Part shown: piece after piece, positions 1-10,495 of the stretch
How positions within the stretch are numbered: the first letter of the stretch is position 1
Layout of the letters: every line of letters starts with the position of its first letter
NCBI GenBank assembly: GCA_037042185.1
Contig: JAXQJY010000023.1
Coordinates: 434,001 to 498,000, forward strand
DNA length: 64,000 nt
Direction: 5' to 3'
Source of the DNA: Sordariomycetes sp. S80-01Y
Lineage: Eukaryota > Ascomycota > Sordariomycetes
The notes under the pieces: model-generated
The model's input: only the letters and a program-made list of their open reading frames with translations
What the model was told of the DNA's origin: nothing
Databases searched by the model: none
Made by a program: the position numbers and the translations under genes

Positions 1-1241
1 AAGCCCTTGCTTGCATGCGAATGTGTTGAAGCTGCAATGAAGCTGCGACTTTACCGGAAGGTCGCCCGCGCCTACGTCGACAACCAATCAATGTCATGGT
101 GTACAAATGGCAAATGGAGGCTGTTCTTCTCTTAGCCAAGACATCCGATAACCCTCTATCAATTTGCATATCTCGTTGCGTTGAGGACTTCTCAAGTCGC
201 ACGCTTCGGAGTCGACTCCGAAGGGGTTGCCAAGGAGTACAAGTCGACCAGTGCCTGACACAGGTGCACAAGGTTCAGGAAACTCCTTTCCGGGTGTCCG
301 ACCCGAAGCTGAAAGCCGTCTTTCGGCCCGTGGTCTTCACTCGACAGTTGGTAATCAACACCGGCGATGCGTTTCTGCGCTGGCTTTGCATGCCCGCGAC
401 GGGTTGCAGCATCAGGCCCAGACCCGAGCAACCACTGACCGTGCGTGGAGTCTTTAACAAAGTTCATAGAAACCCGATCAATCACATATCGACAATTTAT
501 TTCACTTTGGCCCTGTGTCCCGCTGTCTTACCCCCCGGCCAGGTGGCCCCGCGGTGGCACAACAGCCGGCCTCAGCCTGCGCGGCAACACTCCGCCCATC
601 CATCGGAGGGGAGCTGCAATTAAACCCAGACAAACCTCGTGGCTGCTAGATACCCCTCCCGTCCCTGGCATGGCGGGGTAGGTACCGCGAATCTGGGGAA
701 GCACCTGGCTTTGAGCATCCCACCACTATCCTCACCTGTCCAACCAGGCGCCGGGCCGATCTGAGCACGGTCGATATGAAATCTGTCTAATAGAGTTTTG
801 GCAATCGCTCCTGACGATCACACAGCTGATCGTCGTTTTCTAGCGCTAACGCCATGTGCTTTCTGCCGACGGCGTGGATGAGCTGCGGCGTTTGGGTTGC
901 GCAGTGGTGTAAGCGGAAAGGGTGTGGGGACTCGTCTCTGCAGCGTTGAGACAGGCTCATCAGAACGAAGACAGCATAATCTCAAATCTGAGCGAATGGG
1001 CATAAGAGGCCTTGACCGTCCTGGACAGATGTTTTCTCGTTTTCTCATTCTCATCATTGAAGCTCAACATTCTTTCTATCCCAACCTACATCCACTGCCC
1101 TGGGAACGCCTCAGCTTCGTCAGCTTGAGCCCTTACGTCCACTTCTAGACAATTATTCCCTTCTGACATAACTCTTGGTAAGACTGAATCCTATAACATC
1201 TCAAGACTCTTAGTTAACAATGAGTAGATCTCACCAGCAAG
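1..1241. other. Intergenic, left edge
   Basis: No credible gene. Reading frames here are short, overlap on both strands and show no family resemblance. The notable element is a perfect palindrome at 204-223, listed separately. The last 100 bases are the likely promoter and leader of the secreted protein that starts at 1242. Confidence 0.5.
204..223. promoter_or_regulatory. 20-bp perfect palindrome, Zn-cluster-like site
   Basis: The sequence CTTCGGAGTCGACTCCGAAG is its own reverse complement. It holds inverted CGG triplets eight bases apart (CGG-N8-CCG), the layout many Zn(II)2Cys6 dimers bind. The TTCGGAG half-site also flanks the regulatory patch at 33664-33700. A regulatory role is inferred; no gene in the window is near enough to assign with certainty. 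Confidence 0.4.
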
Positions 1242-1604
1242 ATGCACTTCACCACTTCCTCCATCCTCCTCCTCCTCCCCTTCACCCTCACCCTCGCCGC
1301 CCCCCTCAACGTCCTCGCCTCCAGCGGCGAGATGACCTACTTCCACCCCGGTCTCGGGGCGTGCGGGGGCAACCACGGCGACGGGGACATGATCGTCGCC
1401 ATCTCGTCGAACCGCTACGACGCCGCCGACCAGTGCGGCCGCAGAATCAAGGTCCGCGGCGACGCCGGCGAGACGGTCGTCAAGGTCGTCGACCGCTGCG
1501 TCGGCTGCGCGCCGGACGACCTGGACCTGAGCCCCGAGGCCTTCAAGGCGGCTGTCGGGACGCTTGGCGTTGGAAGGACAAGGGCAAGTTGGCAGTGGGC
1601 TTAG
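1242..1604 (+). CDS. Secreted double-psi beta-barrel (expansin/RlpA-like) protein
   Basis: Single-exon 120-aa protein. Residues 1-20 form a signal peptide (leucine-rich core ending TLAA), so the product is exported. The rest is one double-psi beta-barrel domain of the fungal barwin/expansin-like group: GEMTYFHPGLGACG, then an Asp-x-Cys-Gly segment (DQCGRRIKV) and the DRCVGCAPDDLDLSPEAF motif, ending in GVGR and a Trp-rich strand. Four cysteines fit two disulfides. Members of this family act at cell walls or the host surface, usually without proven catalysis. The length matches single-domain members, so it looks complete. The start is the first ATG giving an intact signal peptide. Specific function is unknown. 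Confidence 0.85.
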   Translation: MHFTTSSILLLLPFTLTLAAPLNVLASSGEMTYFHPGLGACGGNHGDGDMIVAISSNRYDAADQCGRRIKVRGDAGETVVKVVDRCVGCAPDDLDLSPEAFKAAVGTLGVGRTRASWQWA

Positions 1605-2368
1605 AAAACTCGGGTAAGCTGGGGGTGGTGGTCTGATTTTGGTTTACGATGCTACGACGTATGACAGGTTCGGCTTCAGCGCAGAGTGCGACCTTGACGG
1701 TCGTGATCTTTTGGCAGACAGAAAATTTCAACATATGCAGGGCTCAATAAGTCTTTTATCACGGAAGTGAAATCAACTGCCACCTCATGAGACGTATGTC
1801 CGACACTGTGATGAAGGGTCGACCGTGGTTCCATGACAAGCCGTTCTGCTCCTTTCCCCCAGCCCGTTATCAACCATTAACCCGCCAGACGAAGTCTTCA
1901 TCCCACCAGGATGAATAGCCGCTAAAGCCAACTGCATACGATGTCCGACCCCAATGAGCTGTTGTTCTTGTACCCAGACATCCCTGGCGAGTAAGCGGCT
2001 AGGTAGCCCACGAAGTGACCGGCATACTCATGCCTTGCTGAACTTGTTGACATTAAAAATAGACACAAGACGAGAATGTACATAAAATCACAAGATCGAA
2101 TTCATAAGCAAACGCCTTCATCCCTGAAGTGATTCAGACAGTCTATGCAAGTCCTACTACCCAGCCGCAAACAGCACCGAAGCAAAGCAAATTGCGCCCT
2201 AAACGTACCCAACCCAAAAACATGCTCCAATGCTCCGACTCCCAGCTTTTCCCCATGATTGATACACTAAAGTGACGAATGAAACGTTCACTTGACTACC
2301 AGACTCCATTCTGTGTTCGTTTTCTCCAAATAATTGCGCTGAATGCTAGGCTAAGTCATGCAGAACCC
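1605..2368. other. Intergenic between convergent genes
   Basis: Holds the 3' flanks of the secreted protein and of the CM1-domain gene. I see no coding frame, RNA gene or repeat. Confidence 0.5.
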
Positions 2369-5102
2369 CTAGCTGTTCTTGCTCAGCCGACTGAATGCCG
2401 GGAGCCATTTTCTTCTTGTGCCTGTCGCGGCACCTATAGCTGGCGCGCCATCTACCATTTCCTGATCTGGTGGTGGGAGCGCGGACTCCTTGAGGGTTGG
2501 GGCTGATGGGGCTCGACCAGCCCATGGTTCCATGTCGCTTCGTCCTTGCCCATTGCGGGGGATAGTTAGAGGGGTAGATCCGAACCGGTCTCCCTCCACG
2601 CTTCCTGCGCGCTCTGCCCCTTTCGGGGGAGGCGCTTGTTCACATGCTGTCTGGGTGCCATTCGCAACATTAACAGGCAAGAGGTTCGGCGGAACGTCTT
2701 TCGAAGTGAGTGACCGACGGAAGACTCTGCTCAAGCCTGCTCGCACACCGCCGCCGTGACCAACAATAGGAGGATAGTTGGTCTTCTTCTGCTCACCCTG
2801 AGCCTGATGCTGAGGTGGGGCTTGCGTGAATTGCTGTGGTGCCGGAGTCTTCATGTTCGCCCGAATTTGAGCGTCGTCGCTGTTTCTCCTGGCATGTCTG
2901 GGCCGGTGGACTCTCTCCCTGGGCTTCGGTCTCGGGGTTGGCTTCGGGGAACTTTCGTCCGCCGACGCTCCGGTCTGCGCATTGAGGCTCGAGCGCCTGT
3001 TGGGTGGAGGAAGAGGCGCAGGCGCCGAAGGTCCTTCTTGTCGACCAAATATTACATCGTGTGCCGCACGAAGATCCATCGTCTGCTGTTGGTTGGTGTC
3101 CAGTTTGGCACCTCCTGGATATCCGGGGTTCAGACCAGACATTGCGTGCATAGCCCAACTTCCCTTAGATGGGCTGGTCGGAAATCCGAACAAATCCGGG
3201 GAGGCTCTATCTTCTCGGGTGTTCCTGGCACCCGCTCGGATCCAGATATCGAGGCTCGACTCAAAAGAGTCTTCCGAGTCGTCGCTGTCGTAGTCCCAGT
3301 TGCGACGATGCTGGGAGACCGTGGACTCGTCGGCGGATCGCGGTCGCGGCGGAGACTGGAAGTCATGGCGGTGATTCGCAGGCTGATGCCCAGCCCTTCT
3401 CTTATCCTGAATGGGCGGTGGTGCGACCGAGTCAACAGACAATACGGACTCTGCGGGCTGCAGCTCGTCCTGGGATCGCCCCTGCATTCCATCATGGCAC
3501 CTTGCGTCGAGGGTGTCGTTGGAATTCTTAAACCGACGCAACGTAGAGGAGGCGACAGTGTCCGGGGTCGGAGGAAGGGTCAACTCGTGCAAACTCACTC
3601 CTCCGGGTGCGTCGGTCATGACTCGACGCAACGCCTCTCGTTTCTCTTCCTTTGTGGCCTTACGACCCGGGGACCTTGTCTGTTTGCCCGCTTCCAGATG
3701 GCTCACGTTCTTGCTCGAGCTTGGCGGTCGGGGCGTCTCCCTCTTATGAGAATATGACGCATCTCGGCGTTCAATACGTTGCAGGGGAGACGCTTCAGTG
3801 ACATTGGTGATGGGTTGGAACTTGTCGACGTTACCACGAGGGGAGGAGCCAGCCCGAGGGGTAGCTTGAGCGTCCGAATTGTTGCTGAGTCCTCGCTTCG
3901 GATGGGGCGACTCATTCTTGCTGAGCCCACCATCAAGAGAGAGGGGCTCATCAACCCTGGAGGGTACAATCTTCTCCTGGCCTTTCTTCCCGTAAACACT
4001 GACGAAAGAGCTTTCGCTCAGGACGCTCAAGCTCGGACTGGCCAGCCCGCTGACTTGGGCTGGGTCGAGATCGGAAGACCCCTCAGCAACACGGGGCAGG
4101 CTGATAACGCTACCGCGAGCGCCCAGATATACATTGCGTAGATTCTCTGTTCGCTCGCTGCGGTCAGACACGAAACTCGGTTGCCGACTAAGCAGTCTCG
4201 GAGCATCGTCCAGCTGCGACACGTCGAGGGTCGCCGTTCGCGGTGACTCGTCCTCCAAACTTGCGGCGTTCCCGTACTCCGGCTGGCCGAAGAAGCCTTG
4301 AGCTTCAACATGACGCACCATGTCTCGTTCTCTGGTCAACTCTTGTAGCTTGGCTTCCAACATGATGATCATGCCCACGGCCTCCTCGACTGCCTTGTCT
4401 CGCTTCTCCAACTCCTTGACTAGGTTCTCATTCATCTCCTCAGTTTGTGTCTTGTCGGTCTCGAGAGCCTCCAAGCGGTCCTCGAGCATCGTCTGTCGTT
4501 CACGGCGGTGGTACAGTTCCAACTTGAGATCGAAGTTCTGTTTGTGCAGTCCGGACACGACCTGCGGACTGTTAGCATGGGAAGTATTAGGCTGTCAAGG
4601 CACATACCTGCTCCATCTCCTTGAGGGCAAACCCTTTACCATTATGGCTCGGATCGACACCGCTGCTCGACTGTGGACGATGCAAATCGACCCCAGTGTT
4701 CTTACCAGGGGACCTCTGAGCCGCCGTGCCCAGCTCCACAGATGCGCTCATGTCGCTTCCAGTCCGCGAAGAACTCGAGGCTAGCTTGTGGCTCTCTGCT
4801 TGGCGCTCCTTCTGCAGCTTCTCCTGAAGAAAGGAGGAAACGGGTGTTCGGCGAGCCGATTCGGTGCTCGTCTCACGTGAGAGCTGGTGACGGGAGCTCG
4901 GGGCAGGGGATGAGGGCTTGCGGCAAGCATCGTGATTATGCCGGTGGAGGTGGGCATTGCGAAGCTGAGGGGAGGCGCTTCGCTGAGATGCTCCAGAAGC
5001 GTTGCTTTGCTCCGTCATCCTGGTCGCAGTAGAAGATCGTGAGGTCGTCCGCGGATAGCAAGGGCGAGATTTGTCCCGCGCCAGGCTTTGTTGCCCCTCC
5101 AT
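2369..5102 (-). CDS. CM1 (centrosomin N-terminal motif) microtubule-organiser protein
   Basis: Two exons, 5102-4608 and 4561-2369, separated by a 46-nt GT-AG intron; 895 aa. Residues 1-160 are Ser/Arg-rich and disordered. The join reads EMEQVVSGLHKQNFDLKLEL, the CM1 motif that recruits gamma-tubulin complexes in Mto1, Pcp1, ApsB and centrosomin-type proteins. A coiled coil follows to about residue 230 (RRERQTMLEDRLEALE and onward). The remaining 650 residues are low-complexity, rich in Ser, Pro and Arg, with no other domain I recognise. It probably sits at spindle pole bodies or septal microtubule-organising centres. The intron interrupts the conserved motif exactly in frame, which supports the model. 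Assignment to a particular Mto1 or ApsB orthologue is not certain. Confidence 0.85.
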
Positions 5103-7023
5103 TGTCGAAGAGTAGGGCTCAAATGCAGTCGTCGTAAGTAAGGTGGTGTGGCCCGAAGATCAAGCGGCGGAGAGCAAAGAGTGTGGCTCGGGCAACATCG
5201 CGACGATACGGTGCGAGGATGTTCTTGACAAAGCGAGCGTTCACCAAGCACAGCCCAGGCTGTTGTTATCGGGGCCGGACAAGAAGCGAGCGTTGTCGGG
5301 GGCAGTGGTTTGTTGCGACGCTCAGGAGAGGAATGGACGTGTCTCAGGGCTCAGGGATCGTTGTGTCAGGCGGATAGCGACAGGATTGACAGGTCAATAC
5401 TCTCGCAACGATAGAATGACGTCGGCTGGGCTGATCTAGGCGTCGGATGGTCGCATTGACGAATGCCAACCAGTGCTACTCGGGATGGAAGACGGAGGAG
5501 ATTGGGCGCTATGCAAACGAGAGACGGGTGAGATGTGTATGCAAAACTACATGAGGAGATGGCTCAGGACTCGTGCCCATAGGAGAGAAAGACGGCAAAG
5601 GGGAACTGGGGTCGATTGAGAGGGGGAAGATGTCGGTTCGTTGGGCAGGCAAGGGGAAAAGGAAAGACGAAGGGGCACGCGAACTCGTAGTGAAGTTGAC
5701 GATGGAAGAACTGGGAGCCCGTCAGCTCGCGCAGGGGTTACAGCGGGTGCAGTAGCGTGGTGGACGGAGTGGGTAGGCAGAAATGAGTGGGTGAGGTTCA
5801 GCCTGTTAGTGCTCGGCTCGTCGACGGTGCACAGTGGTTGGACAGGCATGAGGGTGGTCTGGAACGACGGCCATTCCAAGCTGGTTTTGAGGCCAAATGG
5901 TTCGAGGAAGAATCACGGACGTTGCCTTGCCAAGCTTGCATCTCAACCTCGACGTTGAGACCATGGCCGCCATGTCCTCTCTTGCCGGCGCCAACGAGAC
6001 CGTTGACCGCGACGAACCCAAGCTTAACAGAGGTTACAGCCAGGTACAGCCCGGTCCAGCACAAGCCGGCACCTGCCCCTGACCTAGCGTGTTCTTTCCT
6101 CCCTCGCAAGCCAATCAGCGCAGCTTCCAAAGCCGTGGATGGCAGGGCCACCCCATGTCCGGATGCAGTTCCGTCATCGTCGTCACATCCACGGCCAACG
6201 AGAGCCTGGCTGCTTTGGTGCCCAGAAGCGTCTCCTTCATTCTCTCACTGTCCCATCACCTGCGATGAAACAGACCGGCCGTTGAGATCGCCCTGACCAG
6301 ACGACACCATCCCTCGTGGCTGCTCTCCCCGATTTCCATCTTTTCCTGATTACGGCATAGGCTGCGCATCATGGAGATTGGGCTCCAACGACGGCGCCAC
6401 TCTTTCTTCCAGGCAGTGTCATGAAACAGCGGGTGGGCCTTGGCCAAAGTTCGTACCGTGGCGCCGGTCCGTTGCGTGGCCCGCGCTGGTCGCCGACGGC
6501 AGACCTTAGGGCCCGAGCTAGCTTCACAACTTCACGCCTGGCTTCACAATTGGCACGAGACCACGAAGTGCACAGCTTGCTGCTCTGCGGCCTTCATAGT
6601 ATTGCCTTGCAATGCCCAGGGTCAGTTGACACACTTTAGGGTCGCCAGCGTATCCGGTCATGCTTCACTCCTTTGTCCGTTGTGAGGTTTTGCCCCTACA
6701 TTTGAAAGGACCTGACACCGGCAAGCGACATTGAACACAATGACTTTTTCGCACGATTCCAGCCCGCGGGGAGAACAAGAAGACGTCAGTAGAGCTATGT
6801 GTCTTTGTTGAAGGCCGCGTCACTGGAAGATTCCCATATTTGCAAACCTATAAGATGATTATGTTTCTCACAGAGCAGTCATTCGTACTTGAAATGCCAA
6901 CCCACATGCTCAATACACAAACAAAAACCAGCGACCAATACTACTCAACCTGCAGCCATTCAGCATCGACAGAGCTCGCCAATAGCAGGATTTGGAGCTG
7001 TGAGCGCTGCCACCCTCATCGCC
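5103..7023. other. Long divergent intergenic region
   Basis: This 1.9 kb between two divergent starts should hold both promoters and leaders. Frames of 100-170 codons occur on both strands but are compositionally biased and overlap one another. I recognise no coding sequence. An in-frame upstream ATG of the next gene lies at 6889. Confidence 0.45.
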
Positions 7024-8235
7024 ATGGCTTCCGCTCTATCCACCACCTCGATGGACCCTTCGGACCCTGCTTTCTTCAAAATCATCGACGCCCACGTGTC
7101 AGGTGAAAGCCTCTTCTCGACAGCTTCTAGGACTATGTCAGATAAGTTTACTCTGGAATACCATGTCAGCATTCCGAACTACGATGTCTTGCTCGTCTTC
7201 ACGCCTCATGAGTGGCTGACAACCGGATCTCAGCGGTCCTACGCGAACTTCGACGACGTGCGCAATCGAGCAATTTGCGGAGTTGCCATCGATGATGGCG
7301 AAGTCCGCGAACTTCTGCTTCCGTTCATGAAGGCTTTTTCTCGCAGAGTATCTCGTGGCAATCCCGGGCAGGGCCACAACTTCACTGACCTAACGCTGAA
7401 AGACATCGAGTTTCGAGGCTGCTGGCAGTTGGGATGTGCTTATGTGCAAGACCAGCCGGTCATTGAAACCATTCAGCTTATCAGCAAGCCTCCATCCTTC
7501 ACGATGAACGTGTTCAAGCAGCGTGGTGTGGCCGATGGCGGCCTTATCCAGCTGATCAACCATGGCGACGTCCACATCCCCCATATAGACGGTACTCTCC
7601 ATTCTTACCAGGAAAGGCTTATTTCCTGCACTCCTCCCACACAGGTTACCGTGAACGGCCGGATGTATTTATACCACCCCTTGACGAGCAGGATTGAAAC
7701 TATGCAGGAGGAGATCAATGCGCATGTGAAGTTGCTGTCGGTCCACAGGGACCTGTACTACGCCATGCGCATCCTGCCCCTCTGCGGCGTTGTCCTCGAC
7801 GATGACTTCCAAGTCGTTGGCCTTCTAAAAGAATGGCATTCGATCAGCGAAGAGAACTACATTGGCCGTGTCTTGGCGGAGAATGAAATTCCTTCCGAGC
7901 ACTTGAAGTACTGGCTCAAGCAATTCGAGACTGCTCTCGACCATATTCGGACTGTGGGCCTGGTGCCGGAGCCGCACATCTGGAACGTCGCTGTCAACGA
8001 CGAAGGTGAGGTCTGGGTCGTTTCTCTGTGCGATGGGAGAGTTCCCATCGACGAGGGCGTTGAAGCTGCCGAGTGGACTACGCGTGAATGTCCCGGGCTG
8101 TTGCGCTTCCTGCAGCGCAAGCGAGCGGATCGCGCCTCAACCATGGACGGGATGGTACTGGGTGCTTCCCGAGTACAGGAGATCGAGGATAAGGATGACG
8201 ACGACCAAGATGACCCCGAGAAAGATGACGACTAA
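7024..8235 (+). CDS. Pseudokinase-like protein, 403 aa
   Basis: Single exon. I choose the ATG at 7024 (context gccATGg). An in-frame ATG at 6889 would add 45 low-complexity residues. The N-terminal half (about 1-200) has no recognised domain. The C-terminal half follows a protein-kinase plan: EINAHVKLLS for the alpha-C region, CGVVLDDDFQVVGLLKEW for the hinge, LDHIRTVGLVPEPHIWNVAV for the catalytic loop and GEVWVVSLCDG where DFG would lie. The catalytic-loop HxD and the DFG aspartate are both replaced, so catalysis is unlikely. It ends in an acidic tail of Asp and Glu. Fungal genomes carry many such degenerate kinase-like proteins of unknown role. The kinase relationship is my reading of motif spacing, not a search result. 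Confidence 0.75.
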   Translation: MASALSTTSMDPSDPAFFKIIDAHVSGESLFSTASRTMSDKFTLEYHVSIPNYDVLLVFTPHEWLTTGSQRSYANFDDVRNRAICGVAIDDGEVRELLLPFMKAFSRRVSRGNPGQGHNFTDLTLKDIEFRGCWQLGCAYVQDQPVIETIQLISKPPSFTMNVFKQRGVADGGLIQLINHGDVHIPHIDGTLHSYQERLISCTPPTQVTVNGRMYLYHPLTSRIETMQEEINAHVKLLSVHRDLYYAMRILPLCGVVLDDDFQVVGLLKEWHSISEENYIGRVLAENEIPSEHLKYWLKQFETALDHIRTVGLVPEPHIWNVAVNDEGEVWVVSLCDGRVPIDEGVEAAEWTTRECPGLLRFLQRKRADRASTMDGMVLGASRVQEIEDKDDDDQDDPEKDDD

Positions 8236-8457
8236 ATCAGCAACAACAGCGAGAACGTGGGACGTCAAGTTTTCCCACTCAGGTTCGATGAGACGATATT
8301 TCTGGATTGCGGCAGTATACGACGCTGGGGAGTAGGGTGCGGAAAAGCAGGACATGGCACAGAGTTAGTAGATAGGGCCGACACAGCACGATACCAGATT
8401 GAATGTAACATCCCTTTTCTTGAAATACACACGCTATCATGCAGAAAGATGAGACCC

Positions 8458-9991
8458 TCACAGCTCATCCTTGAATCTCTCCTGACTGCCCTCATCTTGC
8501 TTCTTATTCGTCTTCTCCTTTTCGTCGTCGGCGTTCTTCTGCTTGCCGCCGCCCTTCTTCTCGTTTGTCTTCCTCTCAGCACCTTCGTTGTCGCCTTCTT
8601 CATCTATGTACCCCCTGATCTCCCTGTCCTCGTTCGGCAGCTCGACCACTTCAATTCTCCACCCGAGGTCGCCTGCAAGCCTCTCGACCTCGTCTCGCAT
8701 CTGCTTGAACACCTCCTGGTCGATCTCCAGGTCCTCCAACATCTGTGGATCCAGAGCGTCGACTTTGCCTCCTTTAGCCTTTCCAGCCCCCTTAGCAAGT
8801 AGCTCCACGAGCTCCTCCTCCTTGACGAACTTGAAGGGGTCGCGCGGGGGTGCCAGCTGTATGGGCGGCTTCCCCTCCTCGTCGCCGTTGCGGAGGACGT
8901 TGCGGGCGCCGACGACGATGCCGCCTATTGTTTGGGGGTTTCGCGCGGCTTTGAGGGGCAGCTGGTCCTCGACAACGTTCTGCCACTTTTCGTGCTCGGA
9001 GAGCTGCTGCGCCTTTGTCGTGCCTTGATCGATGGCGGGCGGCGGGGTGGCGCCTTCGGGGAGGACGAGATGACAGGAGATGGAGTTGGCTTTGGACTGC
9101 GTTGGTGGGAGGAAGGCGACGTCGCGGCAGAGTTCCGGCGTGTTGACCACCATGAGGTAATGGCAGATGGTCACTTCCTTGATCAGAGAGATGCGCGACT
9201 CCGGCATGCCAGGCACGCAGTGGTATTGCACCTCGATGGTACGTGCTCGCCCTGTCAGGTCGCAGATCGTACCCGCCTCTAGCTTCTGCACCAGATATCG
9301 CTGGTCCCCCTTTGTCTGCACCGTCGCTGGCAACGGCGGCTCGCCATTCTCCGTCACGGTCCTGCCATCAGGAAGCGCCGGCTGCCGACCGAGGACGTAC
9401 TCGTGATGGCTACGGTCCCGCACCGGGGGCTGTCCCGGCGGCGTGAGCGCAGCAGCATGGTACTGCACAATCTTGGTGTTTTTACAAAATTCGTACGTCC
9501 ACCATCCGCTTCCAAAGTACAAGCAGGAATCCTTCAAGTGGGATAGCAGCTCCCATCCCGACTCGGTCGCGCGGGTGAGTTCGCGAGCTTCTTCTGCTCG
9601 GGCGAGCTCGTTTGCTGTATGGTTTTCCGGGGGTGACGGCTCAAGGATGGGTATGGAGCAGACGTAGACCTCCGAGGAGAGCTTCATGATCTTGAACTCC
9701 CGCTTGGAGCCATCATCTGCCGAGGAGGAAGGGTCGGTGGCGTGGGAGGGGACGGTGGAGAGTGTCAAGTCGGGGCTTTCGCCTTTTACGAGGGATTGAG
9801 CGTCTTTCTCTGATACCCATTGCTGGTCGAAGATGACGTCGTACTGCAATCGTTAGATGATTCCAGCTAACAGCAAAGGCGGCGGCGCAAACCTGGGGAA
9901 AGGCGAGGAGGTCCTCGTGGACCGTGAAGCTTCGCGCGTGGGCGTTGCCAAGCTGCAGAGCAGCGAGAAGCGCAAGGTTGAGACGGCGCAT
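8458..9991 (-). CDS. YOS9: ER lectin OS-9 / Yos9 homologue
   Basis: Two exons, 9991-9893 and 9843-8458, joined across a 49-nt intron (FPQ then YDVIF); 494 aa. The start at 9991 gives a clean signal peptide (MRRLNLALLAALQLGNAHA). The MRH mannose-binding domain spans about 140-272, with GSGWWTYEFC and the four expected sugar-binding residues: Q160 (IVQYH), R232 (LTGRARTIEVQYHC), E256 and Y262 (KEVTICHY). The acidic, Lys-rich C-terminus ends KDEL, a luminal ER-retrieval signal. Family role: Yos9 reads trimmed mannose on misfolded glycoproteins and passes them to the Hrd1-Hrd3 ubiquitin ligase for ER-associated degradation. An in-frame ATG at 10018 would add nine residues before the signal peptide and is less likely. 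Confidence 0.93.
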
Positions 9992-10495
9992 CGTGCCGAT
10001 TTGAATATTGATGCTCACATAGAGCTGACCTGTAGCCGGGAAAGTTCGCGCCTGGAAATGATAGTGATCAAGTTGTCATCGCCCGCGATGATGCGCAATG
10101 GCCATTGAGGTCACTGTGTCACGTACGATCTGGGGTTAGCCGGGGAATTGCCGCACGAGCTCACGCGCTTGCCCCGTCTAGGGTAAGCGGCTGTCGGTCG
10201 GGACGTTACCGAACAGGACCCTCCAAGTCCCAATCTCAATAAGTCAACCACACGAGAGTGAACACCCTCAACTGTCTGAGGAAAGACTTGTCCGTTTCAC
10301 AAGAATTGCATTGCCTTGCAGCATCCATATGGTTCGCACAGAATTTAATGAGATGACTGGGACCATCCAACCCTCACTCTCCTGCTTCAACGCCCAATCC
10401 TTTGTTGAACATGATCGGTTGCTGCGCCCTCTGCTTCTAACTGGTTGTTTCGCACACGGCGCAACCCAGGAGCTTATACCTTTTCCATAAAGATT
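9992..10495. other. Intergenic (promoter of OS-9 gene)
   Basis: About 500 bases holding the OS-9 promoter and the 3' flank of the next minus-strand gene. No coding frame or RNA gene is seen. Confidence 0.5.

Noticed and set aside
2756-3757. 333-codon plus-strand frame
   Set aside because: Lies wholly antisense to the CM1-domain gene and is Arg/Ser/Gly-rich, a mirror of that gene's skewed codons.
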